Assembly (NCBI RefSeq): GCF_004794465.1 | Contig: NZ_SSDJ01000132.1 | Span: 1-42,085 of the forward strand | DNA: 42,085 nt | Origin: Microbacterium sp. K24 | Lineage (GTDB): Bacteria; Actinomycetota; Actinomycetes; Actinomycetales; Microbacteriaceae | Reading direction: 5' to 3' | Shown: piece after piece, positions 6,872 through 15,750 of the stretch | Position numbering within the stretch: position 1 is the first letter of the stretch | How the letters are laid out: each line of letters begins with the position of its first letter | Notes under the pieces: generated by a model | Database searches by the model: none | Told to the model about the DNA's origin: nothing | What the model saw: only the letters and a program-made list of their open reading frames with translations | Made by a program: the position numbers and the translations under genes

Positions 6872-9043
6872 TCAGCTCGCCCTTCGCGCGCGGGAGAGCA
6901 TCTCGCCGATCACGTTGGTCATCACCGTCGAGACGTTGTTGCGGTACCCGTTATGCGACAGCGCGCCCGTGAAGCAGATCGAGCCGACGCTGAACACCGC
7001 CCCGCCGCCCGGCTTCTCGAGCCACGTCATATCGGACCGCACGTCCGGCGACTCGGTGCCGCCGAGACCGGCGCGCGAGGCCATGACGTCTTCGCCCGCG
7101 AGCAGGTAGAAGTCGCTGTGCCCGGTCGATGTCGCGAGCACCACGGTCTCGGGCGGGCTTCCGCGTTCGGGATCGAAACGGTCGATCTCATCCCCCGACG
7201 AGCCGTTCATGATGAGACCGAAATCGCCGATGACCTCATCGTCCACGCCCGCGAAGACGAAGCCGAGTTCGGCGGGGAGAGCGGCCGATCGCCGATAGCC
7301 TGGAGCCTTCGAATCCCAGCCCTGCGCAGTCATGCCGATGCCGGTGAGGCCGTTCGGCCATCGGCCGCGCTGACGCCACATCCCGCCCGGCTCCCCCGTC
7401 GTGCTGTGGAAGCCCTGGCCCGGCCCGCCTTCGGACGGGCGGGTGCCGACCGGTCCGCGTCGGATCTCCAGCAGATGAGGTCGCTCGGCATCCTGACTGG
7501 TCACCCAGTAGAAGCCGTTCCCACCGAGGTACATGAGGGATCCGCCGTCGTCGAGATGCGCTTCCAGGGCGTCCAGCATCCGCCCGCTGACGTACTCCGG
7601 GTGGCTGCCGGTGATGACGACGTCGTAGGCGGCGAGCAGCGCGGCTCCGTCGCGGTGGAGGTCGTGATCGGTGAGGACGTCGAAGGGCTGCCCTTTCTCC
7701 ATCAGCCAGTCGACGAGGTACAGATCCGCGCTCAGATGGCGCGGGGCGTCCTGCAGCCAGGCACGGTAGTCGGGACGGAGGTTCGGGATGGGGCGCAGAT
7801 GCGTCGAGTACGAGCACGTGCTGCCGTCGGAGTGCACGTCGTACATGCTCAGACCCCACTCCGGATGCTCCGCGAGCTCGAGGTCGCGGTGACCCGGGTG
7901 GATCGGATGATCGCTCATCTGATCGCCCTCGAAGTCGAGCCGGGTCACCATCCGCTCGTTCCCGTACGCGATGTAGGTGAACGTGGGCAGCAGGACGGCG
8001 ATGCGGGCACGCGGACCCGACGCGGAGGGGCGTACGGCGAAGGGCACGTGATCGACCTGCGCTCCCGCGCGCAGCTCGACGGCATAGACGCCCGAGTCGA
8101 GGTCGTCCGGCACGGTGAAGCTCAGGCTCACAGGCCAGCCGGCGTCGTCGAGGTCGTCGTCGTGGAAGTGGATGGCGCCGTACTGCTCCGGCACCTTCGT
8201 GAAGTCCACCTCCTCGTGGCGCCACAGGGCTCCGGTGGCGGCGCGCAGAGGCGCGTTGATCACGACGCCGTGGTACTCGTGCCCGCCGACGTCGACGCAC
8301 CGCGCGCTGCCCATCTCGCGCTCGAGCCGCCAGTCGGCGACCGCTGTCCGCGACCCGTCGGCGGCACGGCTGTGGATCTGCGGATGCTCGATCTTGCCGT
8401 TGAAGACCCGATCCGGCGCCCACTGGGTCCCGACACGTGGACAGCTCACGGCGGCGATCACCGCCGACGCGGCGGACGAGCCTGCCGAGATCGGCACCTC
8501 GTCCGTCGCTCCGCTCCACATCTCCCGACGTGCACGGAGTTCGGTGCATCGCGCCACCAGCAGATCGTCGGAGGAGACACGGAGCTCCAGCCGGTACCAG
8601 CTGCCGCGACGCCAGGGCACGGACAGCGAGGACACCTCCCCGTCGGCGCCGCGCAGGCTCAGCGCACCCCCCGCATCGATCACGGCGGAGAGCGCGACCG
8701 TGCCGTCGGCCGCGAGCAGCGAGATCACTCCCTGCTCGCGACCGGCATCCGGCGTGGTCGGCTTCAGGAGCACCGACACCTCGATCCCGCGCAGGGGCGT
8801 GCCGCCGAGGCTCGGCACCACGATGCACGACCCCAGGTGGACGTCGCGCAGACCACCGGGAACGGTGCGCGGCGCGAACCCGGGAACCGGCAGGATCCGG
8901 CGCCCCGGGCCCTGCGGGTTCTCGTCCCCATGACGCAGTCGCACCAGGCTCACCTCGACCGTGTCGGCGCTCGCGCTGACCATCAGGTCCACGACCTCGC
9001 CGGGTTCGGCCGAGAGCGTGTTCAGGTATCCGGTGAGAGTCAT
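6872..9043 (-). CDS. N,N-dimethylformamidase large-subunit-like protein
   Basis: The product is 723 residues. An N-terminal beta-rich part includes a lectin-like (LamG/concanavalin) segment at about 100-260. The C-terminal half (about 340-720) matches the catalytic domain of the dimethylformamidase beta subunit. Residues expected for the mononuclear iron site are present: a tyrosine in TFTYIAYGN (355-361) and His481/Glu483 in GSHPEY, followed by YLGGNGFYW (505-513). The known enzyme also needs a small alpha subunit, and no such gene is adjacent. It is the last gene of the long sugar operon, 43 nt after the ribose-type binding protein. An amide-bond hydrolase acting on an amide-bearing sugar derivative is possible, but the substrate is unknown. 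The start at 9043 has GGAG upstream and begins the conserved fold. Confidence 0.85.
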   Translation of the reverse strand: MTLTGYLNTLSAEPGEVVDLMVSASADTVEVSLVRLRHGDENPQGPGRRILPVPGFAPRTVPGGLRDVHLGSCIVVPSLGGTPLRGIEVSVLLKPTTPDAGREQGVISLLAADGTVALSAVIDAGGALSLRGADGEVSSLSVPWRRGSWYRLELRVSSDDLLVARCTELRARREMWSGATDEVPISAGSSAASAVIAAVSCPRVGTQWAPDRVFNGKIEHPQIHSRAADGSRTAVADWRLEREMGSARCVDVGGHEYHGVVINAPLRAATGALWRHEEVDFTKVPEQYGAIHFHDDDLDDAGWPVSLSFTVPDDLDSGVYAVELRAGAQVDHVPFAVRPSASGPRARIAVLLPTFTYIAYGNERMVTRLDFEGDQMSDHPIHPGHRDLELAEHPEWGLSMYDVHSDGSTCSYSTHLRPIPNLRPDYRAWLQDAPRHLSADLYLVDWLMEKGQPFDVLTDHDLHRDGAALLAAYDVVITGSHPEYVSGRMLDALEAHLDDGGSLMYLGGNGFYWVTSQDAERPHLLEIRRGPVGTRPSEGGPGQGFHSTTGEPGGMWRQRGRWPNGLTGIGMTAQGWDSKAPGYRRSAALPAELGFVFAGVDDEVIGDFGLIMNGSSGDEIDRFDPERGSPPETVVLATSTGHSDFYLLAGEDVMASRAGLGGTESPDVRSDMTWLEKPGGGAVFSVGSICFTGALSHNGYRNNVSTVMTNVIGEMLSRARRAS

Positions 9044-9086
9044 GCGGTTCTCCGTCCGAGGTGGGTGGGTTCTGGGTGTTCGAGGG

Positions 9087-10103
9087 TCAGTTGCACTCGG
9101 TCTTGTACCAGAGCTTCTGGCCTTCGGGAGTGTCGACGTCGTCGCTGGTGAGGATCTCGACCGGCGCATCGACGGTCTTCGACACCTCTTCACCGCGCAG
9201 CTGCTTCGCGATCTGCTCGATCGCCAGCTCGCCCATCGCGTACGGCTGCTGGGCGACGGTCGCCTGCAGCACACCCTCCTGCAGCAGTTCGACGTTCGCC
9301 GCACCGGCATCCCAGCTGACCATCTTCACGTCACCGACCACGTCGGCGTTGCGCAGCGCCACCGCCGCACCCGTCGAGTTGAGGTAGTTCGTCGTGTAGA
9401 TGGCCTTGAGGTCGGGGTACTTCACGAGCGTGGAGGCGGCGTTGGCCTGGATCACGTCGGCCGAGATCTCCGGGTACGAGATCGACACCACCTCGATGTC
9501 GGGGTAGTCCTTCAGCGCATCCTCGAATCCGGCGATGCGCGCCTGCGTGATGGGGTTGGTGGCGAGCGAGCCGATCGCAGCGATCTGCCCTTCCCCGCCG
9601 ATGAGCTCCGCGAGATACTTCGTGATCTCCTTCGCGCCCTCATAGTGGTTCGAGGCGACGAACGAGTCGTAGAGGTTGTCGTCCTCCAGCTGGGCGTCGA
9701 CGTCGATGACCACCACGCCGTCCTCCCGCGCCGACTGCACCGGGATGCCGCCGGCCACCGGATCCGCGGGGGTGTAGACGAGGGCATCCGGGGAGCTCGT
9801 GAGCACATTCTGGATGATGGTCGTCAGCTGCGCCTGGTTCTGGTTCTGCGGGGCCTGCAGCTCGCCGACCTCCATCCCCAGCTTCTTGCCCGCGGCCTGT
9901 GCGCCGCAGGCGACCTGCACATAGTACGGGTCACCGGACTGGGGACCGGCGATGGCGACCTTGGCGCCGGTCACCGCGTCCTCTCCGCCGTCTCCGGCGC
10001 CCGGATCGGCGGTCGAGCAGGCGGCGAGCGGGGCGATCAGCAGCGAGGTGGCGGCCAGAGCGAGGAGGATGCGACGGCGAGAGCGTGCGGACGGTGCGTT
10101 CAT
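9087..10103 (-). CDS. Sugar ABC importer substrate-binding lipoprotein, ribose (RbsB) type
   Basis: The product is 338 residues. A basic N-terminus, hydrophobic stretch and lipobox LAAC with Cys29 mark an exported lipoprotein. The mature part is a periplasmic-binding-protein type I fold (VAIAGPQSGDPYYVQVACGA, then YTPADP, VVVIDVDA, ASNHYEGAK and YTTNYLNSTGAA), the class used by CUT2 monosaccharide importers. AGGAG precedes the ATG. It follows the permease gene by 80 nt and completes an importer with the ATPase (11224-12060) and permease (10184-11227). The ligand is unknown. The neighbouring dehydrogenase, epimerase and kinase point to a monosaccharide or polyol. Confidence 0.93.
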   Translation of the reverse strand: MNAPSARSRRRILLALAATSLLIAPLAACSTADPGAGDGGEDAVTGAKVAIAGPQSGDPYYVQVACGAQAAGKKLGMEVGELQAPQNQNQAQLTTIIQNVLTSSPDALVYTPADPVAGGIPVQSAREDGVVVIDVDAQLEDDNLYDSFVASNHYEGAKEITKYLAELIGGEGQIAAIGSLATNPITQARIAGFEDALKDYPDIEVVSISYPEISADVIQANAASTLVKYPDLKAIYTTNYLNSTGAAVALRNADVVGDVKMVSWDAGAANVELLQEGVLQATVAQQPYAMGELAIEQIAKQLRGEEVSKTVDAPVEILTSDDVDTPEGQKLWYKTECN

Positions 10104-10183
10104 GAGGACTCCTGTGTCGTGAGGGCGTGCGAAAGGAAGGGTCAGTGCATGGAGGGTGAGGCGGAGAAGGGGCGGTCGGAGGA

Positions 10184-11227
10184 TCAGCTCGAGGCGGAGC
10201 TCGATCTGCGGAGGCTGCGCAGGCGCCGGAGGCGGTCGAGGTAGAGGGCGCCGATCAGCACGGCGCCGGTGACCACCTGCTGCCAGAAGCTCTGCAGCCC
10301 GGCGATCACGAGACCGCTCGCGAGCACGACGGGGATCGCGTTCCCGAGCGCGGTGCCGGCGATGGTGCCGACTCCGCCGAACAGGCTCGCTCCGCCGAGG
10401 ATCGCCGCGGTCGCGGCGGTCAGGGCATCGAGCGAGTGGCCCGAGATGTTGGTCGTGCCGTAGACCGAGAGCGAGAGCCAGCCGGCGAGGCCCGCCAGCA
10501 GGCCGGACAGGCCGTAGATGACCGCGAGGTGGCGGCGAACAGGGATGCCGGCGCGCACGGCCGCCTCCTTGTTCGAGCCGATCGCGTAGGTGTGCCGGCC
10601 GAACGCGGTCGAGTGCAGGGCGATGGCGGCGATGATCGCGACGACCGCGGCGATGATGACCACCCACGGCACTCCCAGGAGCCGGCCGACGCCGAACTGC
10701 GACATCGCCGACGGCATCCCGCTGAGGTCCTGTCCGCCGGTGAAGACCTGCGCCAGGCCCAGAGCCGCGCCGAACATGCCGAGCGTGACGATGATCGGGT
10801 TGAGGTCGGCGTACGCGACCAGCAGACCGTTGATCCACCCGAGCAGCAGTCCGCTCGCGACGGCGACGCCGAGCCCGAGGAGGGCGGTGCCCCAGCCGTC
10901 TCCGCCGACCCGCTGCATGACGATCATGCTGACGACACCGGAGAAGACCAGCACCGATCCGACCGAGAGGTCGAAGCCGGCGGTGATGATCACGTACGTC
11001 ACGCCGACGGCGAGGATCAGCATGATCGAGCCGGCGAGGAACATGTTGCGCACATTGGCGGCCCCCAGGAAGGGCTGCCCGTTGATGATCGCGAACACGA
11101 CGACCAGCAGGATGAGCGCGCATGTCACGACGAAGAGCGGATGCTGCCACGCACGCTCGAGGCGCTCGCGCCAGGAGGGAGGTTCGGGTGTTGCGACGGG
11201 CGCGCCCAGGGTGTCCAGGGAAGTCAT
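10184..11227 (-). CDS. Sugar ABC importer permease, ribose (RbsC) type
   Basis: The product is 347 residues with 8-10 predicted membrane segments. It shows the BPD_transp_2 landmarks FDLSVGSVLVFSG, NGLLVAYADLNPIIVTLG and GRHTYAIGSNKEAAVRAGI. The last is the cytoplasmic loop that couples to the ATPase. Its ATG at 11227 overlaps the ATPase stop by 4 nt (ATGA), so expression of the pair is coupled. It forms the membrane channel of the CUT2 importer encoded at 9087-12060. Confidence 0.94.
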   Translation of the reverse strand: MTSLDTLGAPVATPEPPSWRERLERAWQHPLFVVTCALILLVVVFAIINGQPFLGAANVRNMFLAGSIMLILAVGVTYVIITAGFDLSVGSVLVFSGVVSMIVMQRVGGDGWGTALLGLGVAVASGLLLGWINGLLVAYADLNPIIVTLGMFGAALGLAQVFTGGQDLSGMPSAMSQFGVGRLLGVPWVVIIAAVVAIIAAIALHSTAFGRHTYAIGSNKEAAVRAGIPVRRHLAVIYGLSGLLAGLAGWLSLSVYGTTNISGHSLDALTAATAAILGGASLFGGVGTIAGTALGNAIPVVLASGLVIAGLQSFWQQVVTGAVLIGALYLDRLRRLRSLRRSSSASS

Positions 11228-12060
11228 CGGTCTCCTCGATTCTCGGTGTCGGTCGGCGCGGACGACGCGCTGCCCCCGGTCATGGTGGACACGAGCAGCT
11301 CGAGGCTCGCCTCCTGCCGCGAGTAGCTCGCGACGCGCTGGCCGAGACGCAGCACCTCGATCCGGTCGGCGACGCTGAGCACGTCGGACATGTTGTGGCT
11401 GATCAGCACGACGGCGAGACCGCGATCGGCGACGCGCCTGACCATGTCGAGCACACCCTTCGTCTGCACGACGCCGAGTGCGGCGGTCGGCTCGTCGAGG
11501 AGCACGACCGTGCGCGCCCAACTCACGGCCCGCGCGACGGCGACTCCCTGACGCTGGCCGCCGGACATGTCGCTGACGGAGCCGCGACGCGGATCCGCCG
11601 TGACGCCGAGCTGCGCGAACTCGCGCTGCGCGGCGGCGGCCATCGACTTGTTGTCGAGGAAGCCGAACGCGCCGAGCAGTCCCTTGCGCCGCGTCTCGCG
11701 ACCGAGGAACATGTTCGCGACCGGTCCCATGTCGGGTGCGAGAGCGAGATCCTGCCACACGGTCTCGATCCCGGCGGCCTGAGCATCGGTCGGTCCGTTC
11801 GCCCGGAAAGGCTCACCGCCGACGTACACCTGCCCGTCGTCGGGCGCGAGTGCTCCGGAGAGCACCTTGACGAGTGTGGACTTGCCGGCGCCGTTGTCGC
11901 CGATCAGTGCGGTCACCTCGCCCGCCCGGCAGTCGAAGTCGGCGCCGCGCAGGGCGTGGACGTGGCCGTACGAGACGCGGATGCCGCGGGTGCTGAGCGC
12001 GGTGTCGTGCGGAGGCGACGCGGTCGTCGTGCCCCCGCTGCTGCGGAGATCGGAGTTCAT
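11224..12060 (-). CDS. Sugar ABC importer ATPase, single-domain (FrcA-like)
   Basis: The product is 278 residues with one nucleotide-binding domain: Walker A GDNGAGKST (54-62), signature MSGGQ (165-169, methionine in place of the common leucine), Walker B VVLLDEP (185-191) and switch histidine in LISHNMS. Classic RbsA/XylG ATPases carry two such domains in about 500 residues; this half-size form resembles FrcA-type importers, where two copies would dimerise. It is encoded 39 nt after the SDR gene and overlaps the permease. It powers the ribose-type importer. It is the only sugar-importer ATPase in the window and is not expected to serve the CUT1 permeases. Confidence 0.93.
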   Translation of the reverse strand: MNSDLRSSGGTTTASPPHDTALSTRGIRVSYGHVHALRGADFDCRAGEVTALIGDNGAGKSTLVKVLSGALAPDDGQVYVGGEPFRANGPTDAQAAGIETVWQDLALAPDMGPVANMFLGRETRRKGLLGAFGFLDNKSMAAAAQREFAQLGVTADPRRGSVSDMSGGQRQGVAVARAVSWARTVVLLDEPTAALGVVQTKGVLDMVRRVADRGLAVVLISHNMSDVLSVADRIEVLRLGQRVASYSRQEASLELLVSTMTGGSASSAPTDTENRGDR

Positions 12061-12099
12061 CAGACCTGCTTCCTTCCTGGCTGCCGGAGCGGCCGGGGG

Positions 12100-12867
12100 T
12101 CAGACGGCGGTGTAGCCGCCGTCGATGGTCACCTGCTGAGCGGTCATGTAGCTCGACACGTCGGAGGCCAGGAACACCACGAGACCGGCCACATCCTCGG
12201 GGGTCGCCATGCGGCCCTGCGGGATGAGGGAGACCCATTCGGCCTCGAGCGACGGCTCGCGCTCGATGATCTGCCGCGTGAGGTCGGTCAGCACGTATCC
12301 GGGGGCGACGGCGTTGACGCGGATGCCGGAGGCCGCCCACTCCACGGCCAGCGACTTCGCCAGGTGCGCGACAGCCGCCTTGGACGAGTTGTACGACGCC
12401 GCCCACTGCGGCACGTTCACGATCGACCCGGACATCGACGAGATGAGCACGGCGCTGCCGGTCTCTCCCGCCTCCAGCAGCGTGCGTCCGAACGCCTGGG
12501 CCGAGAAGAAGGTGCCGGTGAGGTTCACGTCGATGACCTTGCGCCACTGGTCGGCGGTCACGTCGATGGAGTCGCCGTTGATCTCGATGCCCGCGGCGGT
12601 CAGCAGCACGCGCGGCACGCCGAGCTGCTCCTTCACGTGGGCGAAGGCGGCTGCCGTGGCATCCTGATCCGTCACGTCGAGGCGGTGTCCGAGGGCGCGG
12701 ACCCCGAAGTCCGAGGCGATCTGCGCGGCGGTCTCCTCGACCGTCTCGAGAAGGTCGAACAGGGCGATGTCGGCGCCCTCCGCGGCGAGCGCGCGGGCGA
12801 CGGCGAGGCCGATGCCGCGTCCGCCTCCGGTGACGACGGCGATGCGTCCGGCGAGGTCGATGTTCAT
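12100..12867 (-). CDS. SDR family oxidoreductase (polyol/sugar dehydrogenase-like)
   Basis: The product is 255 residues, a classical short-chain dehydrogenase. The cofactor motif is TGGGRGIG (13-20), and Asp38 after the second strand (LFD) suggests NAD rather than NADP. The active site is Ser146, Tyr159 and Lys163 (SYNSSK). The usual NNAG is TAAG here (90-93). The C-terminal VTIDGGYTAV is typical. AAGGAG lies ideally before the ATG at 12867. Within the operon it most likely oxidises a polyol to a ketose, or reverses this, ahead of the epimerase and kinase. The substrate is inferred from neighbours only. Confidence 0.9.
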   Translation of the reverse strand: MNIDLAGRIAVVTGGGRGIGLAVARALAAEGADIALFDLLETVEETAAQIASDFGVRALGHRLDVTDQDATAAAFAHVKEQLGVPRVLLTAAGIEINGDSIDVTADQWRKVIDVNLTGTFFSAQAFGRTLLEAGETGSAVLISSMSGSIVNVPQWAASYNSSKAAVAHLAKSLAVEWAASGIRVNAVAPGYVLTDLTRQIIEREPSLEAEWVSLIPQGRMATPEDVAGLVVFLASDVSSYMTAQQVTIDGGYTAV

Positions 12868-12901
12868 GTTTTCTCCTTGGGGTGGAAAGGGAAGGGGATG
12901 G

Positions 12902-13708
12902 TCAGGCGCCGATGAGCTCGCGCAGCAGCGCCGCGGTCTGCGGCAGGGTGCGGGCCGGGTCGCCGCTCGTCGAGCACTCGAGGTTGACGGCGCCGCGGTA
13001 GTCGATCTCGTGCAGTGCCTGGAAGATGGCCGGCCAGTCGAGGGCGCCACCGCCGGGGAGCAGACGGTTGCTGTCGCCGAGGTGCACGTGGCGCACCTGG
13101 TCGCCGGCCGCACGCAGGGCGTCGGGGATGTTCGCCTCCTCGATCGACATGTGGAACGTGTCGGGCAGCAGGCCGGCATTCGGATGCTGCACCTGGGCGA
13201 GCACCGCGAGATTGTCGGCGACGGAGTTCAGGTACCGGCTCTCGTAGCGGTTGAGCGGCTCGAGGAGCACCGCGCCGTCGGAACCGGCGACCCGGTCGAG
13301 GAGCTCGCGGTAGAACGCCGTGAACTCGTCGTTCTGAGCCGCAGTGAGCTGCTGGTAGGGGTCGAAGAGCGGCATCGGGTCCTGCGGGCCGTACTGGTAC
13401 TCGATCTCGGTGACCAGGCCCAGCTCGGCGCAGACGTCGGCCGTCTCCCGGTACATGTCGCGGCAGCGCCTGCGCAGGTCGGCGTCGTCCGACATCGCGT
13501 GGCCGTAGATGTCTCCCACGAGCACGAACTCGACGGGCCGCACTCCGGTGCGCGTCTCGAGTTCCGCGAGTTCGCTGCGAACGCTCGCGTTCCAGAGCTC
13601 GACGGGCTGGAACACGGCGATCGCGTCGTATCCCCAGTCGCGCAGCAGTTCGGCCTGGGCGGTCAGGGTGTCGCCGGGGATCATCGGTGTGGAGCAGCAG
13701 AGGATCAT
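12902..13708 (-). CDS. Sugar epimerase/isomerase, AP-endonuclease-2 TIM barrel (ketose 3-epimerase-like)
   Basis: The product is 268 residues of the xylose-isomerase-like superfamily. The metal-binding set of D-tagatose/D-psicose 3-epimerases is visible in order: Glu150 in LLEPLNRYE, Asp183 and His186 in DTFHMSIEE, His209 in HVHLGDSNR followed by LPGGGALDW, and Glu244 in VNLECS. These enzymes invert C3 of a ketose with Mn or Mg. The same superfamily includes EryC, the tetrulose-4-phosphate racemase of erythritol catabolism, so a phosphorylated tetrose substrate is an alternative. It sits 34 nt from genes on both sides in the operon. AGAAGGA precedes the ATG. Confidence 0.88.
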   Translation of the reverse strand: MILCCSTPMIPGDTLTAQAELLRDWGYDAIAVFQPVELWNASVRSELAELETRTGVRPVEFVLVGDIYGHAMSDDADLRRRCRDMYRETADVCAELGLVTEIEYQYGPQDPMPLFDPYQQLTAAQNDEFTAFYRELLDRVAGSDGAVLLEPLNRYESRYLNSVADNLAVLAQVQHPNAGLLPDTFHMSIEEANIPDALRAAGDQVRHVHLGDSNRLLPGGGALDWPAIFQALHEIDYRGAVNLECSTSGDPARTLPQTAALLRELIGA

Positions 13709-13742
13709 TGCATCCTTCTCTCGGGTGGGTGTCGGACGCCGC

Positions 13743-15200
13743 TCACTGCGGATACAGACGCGTGAGGGCGGTGTCGAAGCGGTCATATCGGGCGGCCAGG
13801 GCAGCGTCGATCCGGGGACGGTAGACCCGTTCCGACGGTGCGTGGAGTGCTGCGGTGTCATCGATCGAGGTGAGAGCACCGGCGGCGACGAGGGCGAGGA
13901 CGGCCGCGCCTCGGCAGGCGGCCTCCTGTTCGTCGGGAACACGCAGCGCGACGCCGCACACGTCGGCCTTGAGCTGATTCCAGAACGACGAGGCGGTGCC
14001 GCCCCCGGCGCTGACGATCTCCTCGACCGCCTGTCCGCTCCCGCGAAGGGCGTCGATGTTGCGGCGCAGCAGGTGGGCCACACCCTCCATCACGGCATAC
14101 GCGAGGTCGATCCGGTCGTGCCGCAGCTGCAGCTCCAGGAACGCGCCGCGGGCGTCGGGCTGGAAATCGGGGGGATTCACTCCCGTCAGGTACGGGAGGA
14201 ACAGCGGTGCGCCGCGGTGGTCGCGATCGCGCAGCTCCCTCTCGAGCGCGTCGTACGGGATGCCGCCGGCGATGCTCTCGCGGAACCATTCCAGGGCCAC
14301 CCCGCCGCTGTCGGCGCAGGTGAACAGCACAGTCTCGTCGGCGCGCAGGCCCGGGTGGAACGAGACGCGGTCCGCCGGGTCGAAGCTCCAGTCGGGCGCG
14401 ATGAGCGAGAGCGCGAGGACCGTGCCGGCGGATGCGCTGACAGCGCCTGCGGCGTAGGACGACAGCCCGAGCATCGCGCAGAAGTGGTCGAGCGCGCCGA
14501 CGTTCACCGAGTACGAGGTCGCCGGAGGCAGCTGGTCGAGGATCTCGTCGCGAACCGAGCCGATCGTCGTCCCCGCCGGCACCACCTCGGGGAGCATTTC
14601 CGGGCGGATGCCGCAGAACTCGACCATCTCGTCCCAGTACCGTCGGCGGGGCACGTCGTAGAGGTAGGTGAACCCGCGGGTGGTCTCCTCCCCGACCGCA
14701 CGCCCCGTGAGGCGGAACAGGACGAAGTCCTTGATCATCAGCACATGACGCGCGGCGACGAGCAGCTCGGGGCGGTGGGCCGCGAACCAGCGCAGCTTCG
14801 TGGCCGGCCAGGTCGCGACCGACTCCGGCTGCCCCGTGACCGCGAAGGCGTCGTCGGTGCCGAAGCGGTCGGCGATCTCGTCGGCCTCGATCGTCGAGCG
14901 CTCGTCCATCCAGGAGATGCCGGGGGCGAGAGGTCGTCCGTCCGCATCGGCGAGTACGAGCGCCTCCGCCTGACCGGTCAGCACGATGTGTGCGTCCTGA
15001 TCGGTGCCCGGCGCCTGGCGCGCGCACTCGGCGATGAGCTGGAGGACGCTCGCCAGAACGGCTTCGGGATCGAACTCCACGTACACGCCGTCGCGCCGGT
15101 ACCGCATGGCGTCGCGGGCGACGGCGAGCTGCTGGGCGCGCTCGTCGAACAGGACGACCTTGATATTGGTCGTCCCCAGATCGACGGCGTAGATCAGCAT
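13743..15200 (-). CDS. FGGY-family carbohydrate kinase (xylulokinase-like)
   Basis: The product is 485 residues, the normal FGGY length. The N-terminal phosphate loop is VDLGTTNIKVVLFD (6-19). The likely catalytic base is Asp238 in VGALDHF. The second signature is AGGGTASSFWNQLKADV followed by the GAAVLALVAAG helix. It phosphorylates a sugar or polyol with ATP. The general look is xylulokinase/erythritol-kinase-like, and substrate cannot be assigned. The start at 15200 lies 2 nt after the yjbQ stop with a TGAGG ribosome site overlapping that stop, so the two genes are coupled. Confidence 0.93.
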   Translation of the reverse strand: MLIYAVDLGTTNIKVVLFDERAQQLAVARDAMRYRRDGVYVEFDPEAVLASVLQLIAECARQAPGTDQDAHIVLTGQAEALVLADADGRPLAPGISWMDERSTIEADEIADRFGTDDAFAVTGQPESVATWPATKLRWFAAHRPELLVAARHVLMIKDFVLFRLTGRAVGEETTRGFTYLYDVPRRRYWDEMVEFCGIRPEMLPEVVPAGTTIGSVRDEILDQLPPATSYSVNVGALDHFCAMLGLSSYAAGAVSASAGTVLALSLIAPDWSFDPADRVSFHPGLRADETVLFTCADSGGVALEWFRESIAGGIPYDALERELRDRDHRGAPLFLPYLTGVNPPDFQPDARGAFLELQLRHDRIDLAYAVMEGVAHLLRRNIDALRGSGQAVEEIVSAGGGTASSFWNQLKADVCGVALRVPDEQEAACRGAAVLALVAAGALTSIDDTAALHAPSERVYRPRIDAALAARYDRFDTALTRLYPQ

Positions 15201-15202
15201 CC

Positions 15203-15700
15203 TCAGTTGCCCAGTATGGTCAGCACGACGGTGCGCTCGCGAGCCCTCACCGCGTCGAGATCGCCGAAGTACACGCGACCGAACTCGCCGAGCACGGGAG
15301 CGCCGTCCTTGACGGGCACCGCTTCGGAGCGGCCGATGATCGACGACACGATGTGTCCGTCGGTGTTGAGCCCCCACGAGGGGTGCTCGCCGCGGAGCTC
15401 GGCTGCGTTCTTGATGTGGATGGGTCCCGGGTGGAGGTACTGACCCTCGTGGCGGGCCGGCGGCACGATCTTCGCGAAGACGTTGAGGGTGTCCTGCAGC
15501 AGCAGCTGGGTGCCGTAGTACGTCACGTCCTCCGACTCCTCTTGAATGAGCACGCAGCAGCTCGTGTGCGGAGTGAAGGCGTGCACGATGCCCTCCACGA
15601 CGCCGGATTCCTGCACGAACCGGACGACCTCGTCGGTGACGTCGAAGAAGTCCTGCCGGGCGGGGGTGGAGAGGGTGAAGGAGTGAGTCTGGACGACCAT
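15203..15700 (-). CDS. yjbQ: YjbQ (UPF0047) family protein
   Basis: The product is 165 residues, slightly longer than the usual 130-140. Family motifs are complete: FTPHTSCCVLIQEESEDV (42-59, with His45, Thr46 and Ser47), H.GQYLHPGPIHIKNAAEL and a C-terminal RVYFGDLD followed by RTVVLTILG. YjbQ proteins form small trimers with a metal-like pocket and are named secondary thiamine-phosphate synthase from a weak rescue activity; the true reaction is unknown. Here the gene is locked between the CUT1 permeases and the FGGY kinase, two bases before the kinase, which suggests a step on the imported sugar or its phosphate. AAGGAA lies before the ATG at 15700. Confidence 0.92.
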   Translation of the reverse strand: MVVQTHSFTLSTPARQDFFDVTDEVVRFVQESGVVEGIVHAFTPHTSCCVLIQEESEDVTYYGTQLLLQDTLNVFAKIVPPARHEGQYLHPGPIHIKNAAELRGEHPSWGLNTDGHIVSSIIGRSEAVPVKDGAPVLGEFGRVYFGDLDAVRARERTVVLTILGN

Positions 15701-15750
15701 CGTGGTGTTCCTTGCTGGTGTGATGGGACGAGAGGGCAGAGCGGGCGAGG

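Noticed and set aside
12902..13708. C-glycoside deglycosidase component
   Set aside because: Some AP-endonuclease-2-like proteins of Microbacterium cleave C-glycosides, but the partner small subunit and the 3-oxidase are absent, and the motifs follow the ketose 3-epimerase pattern.
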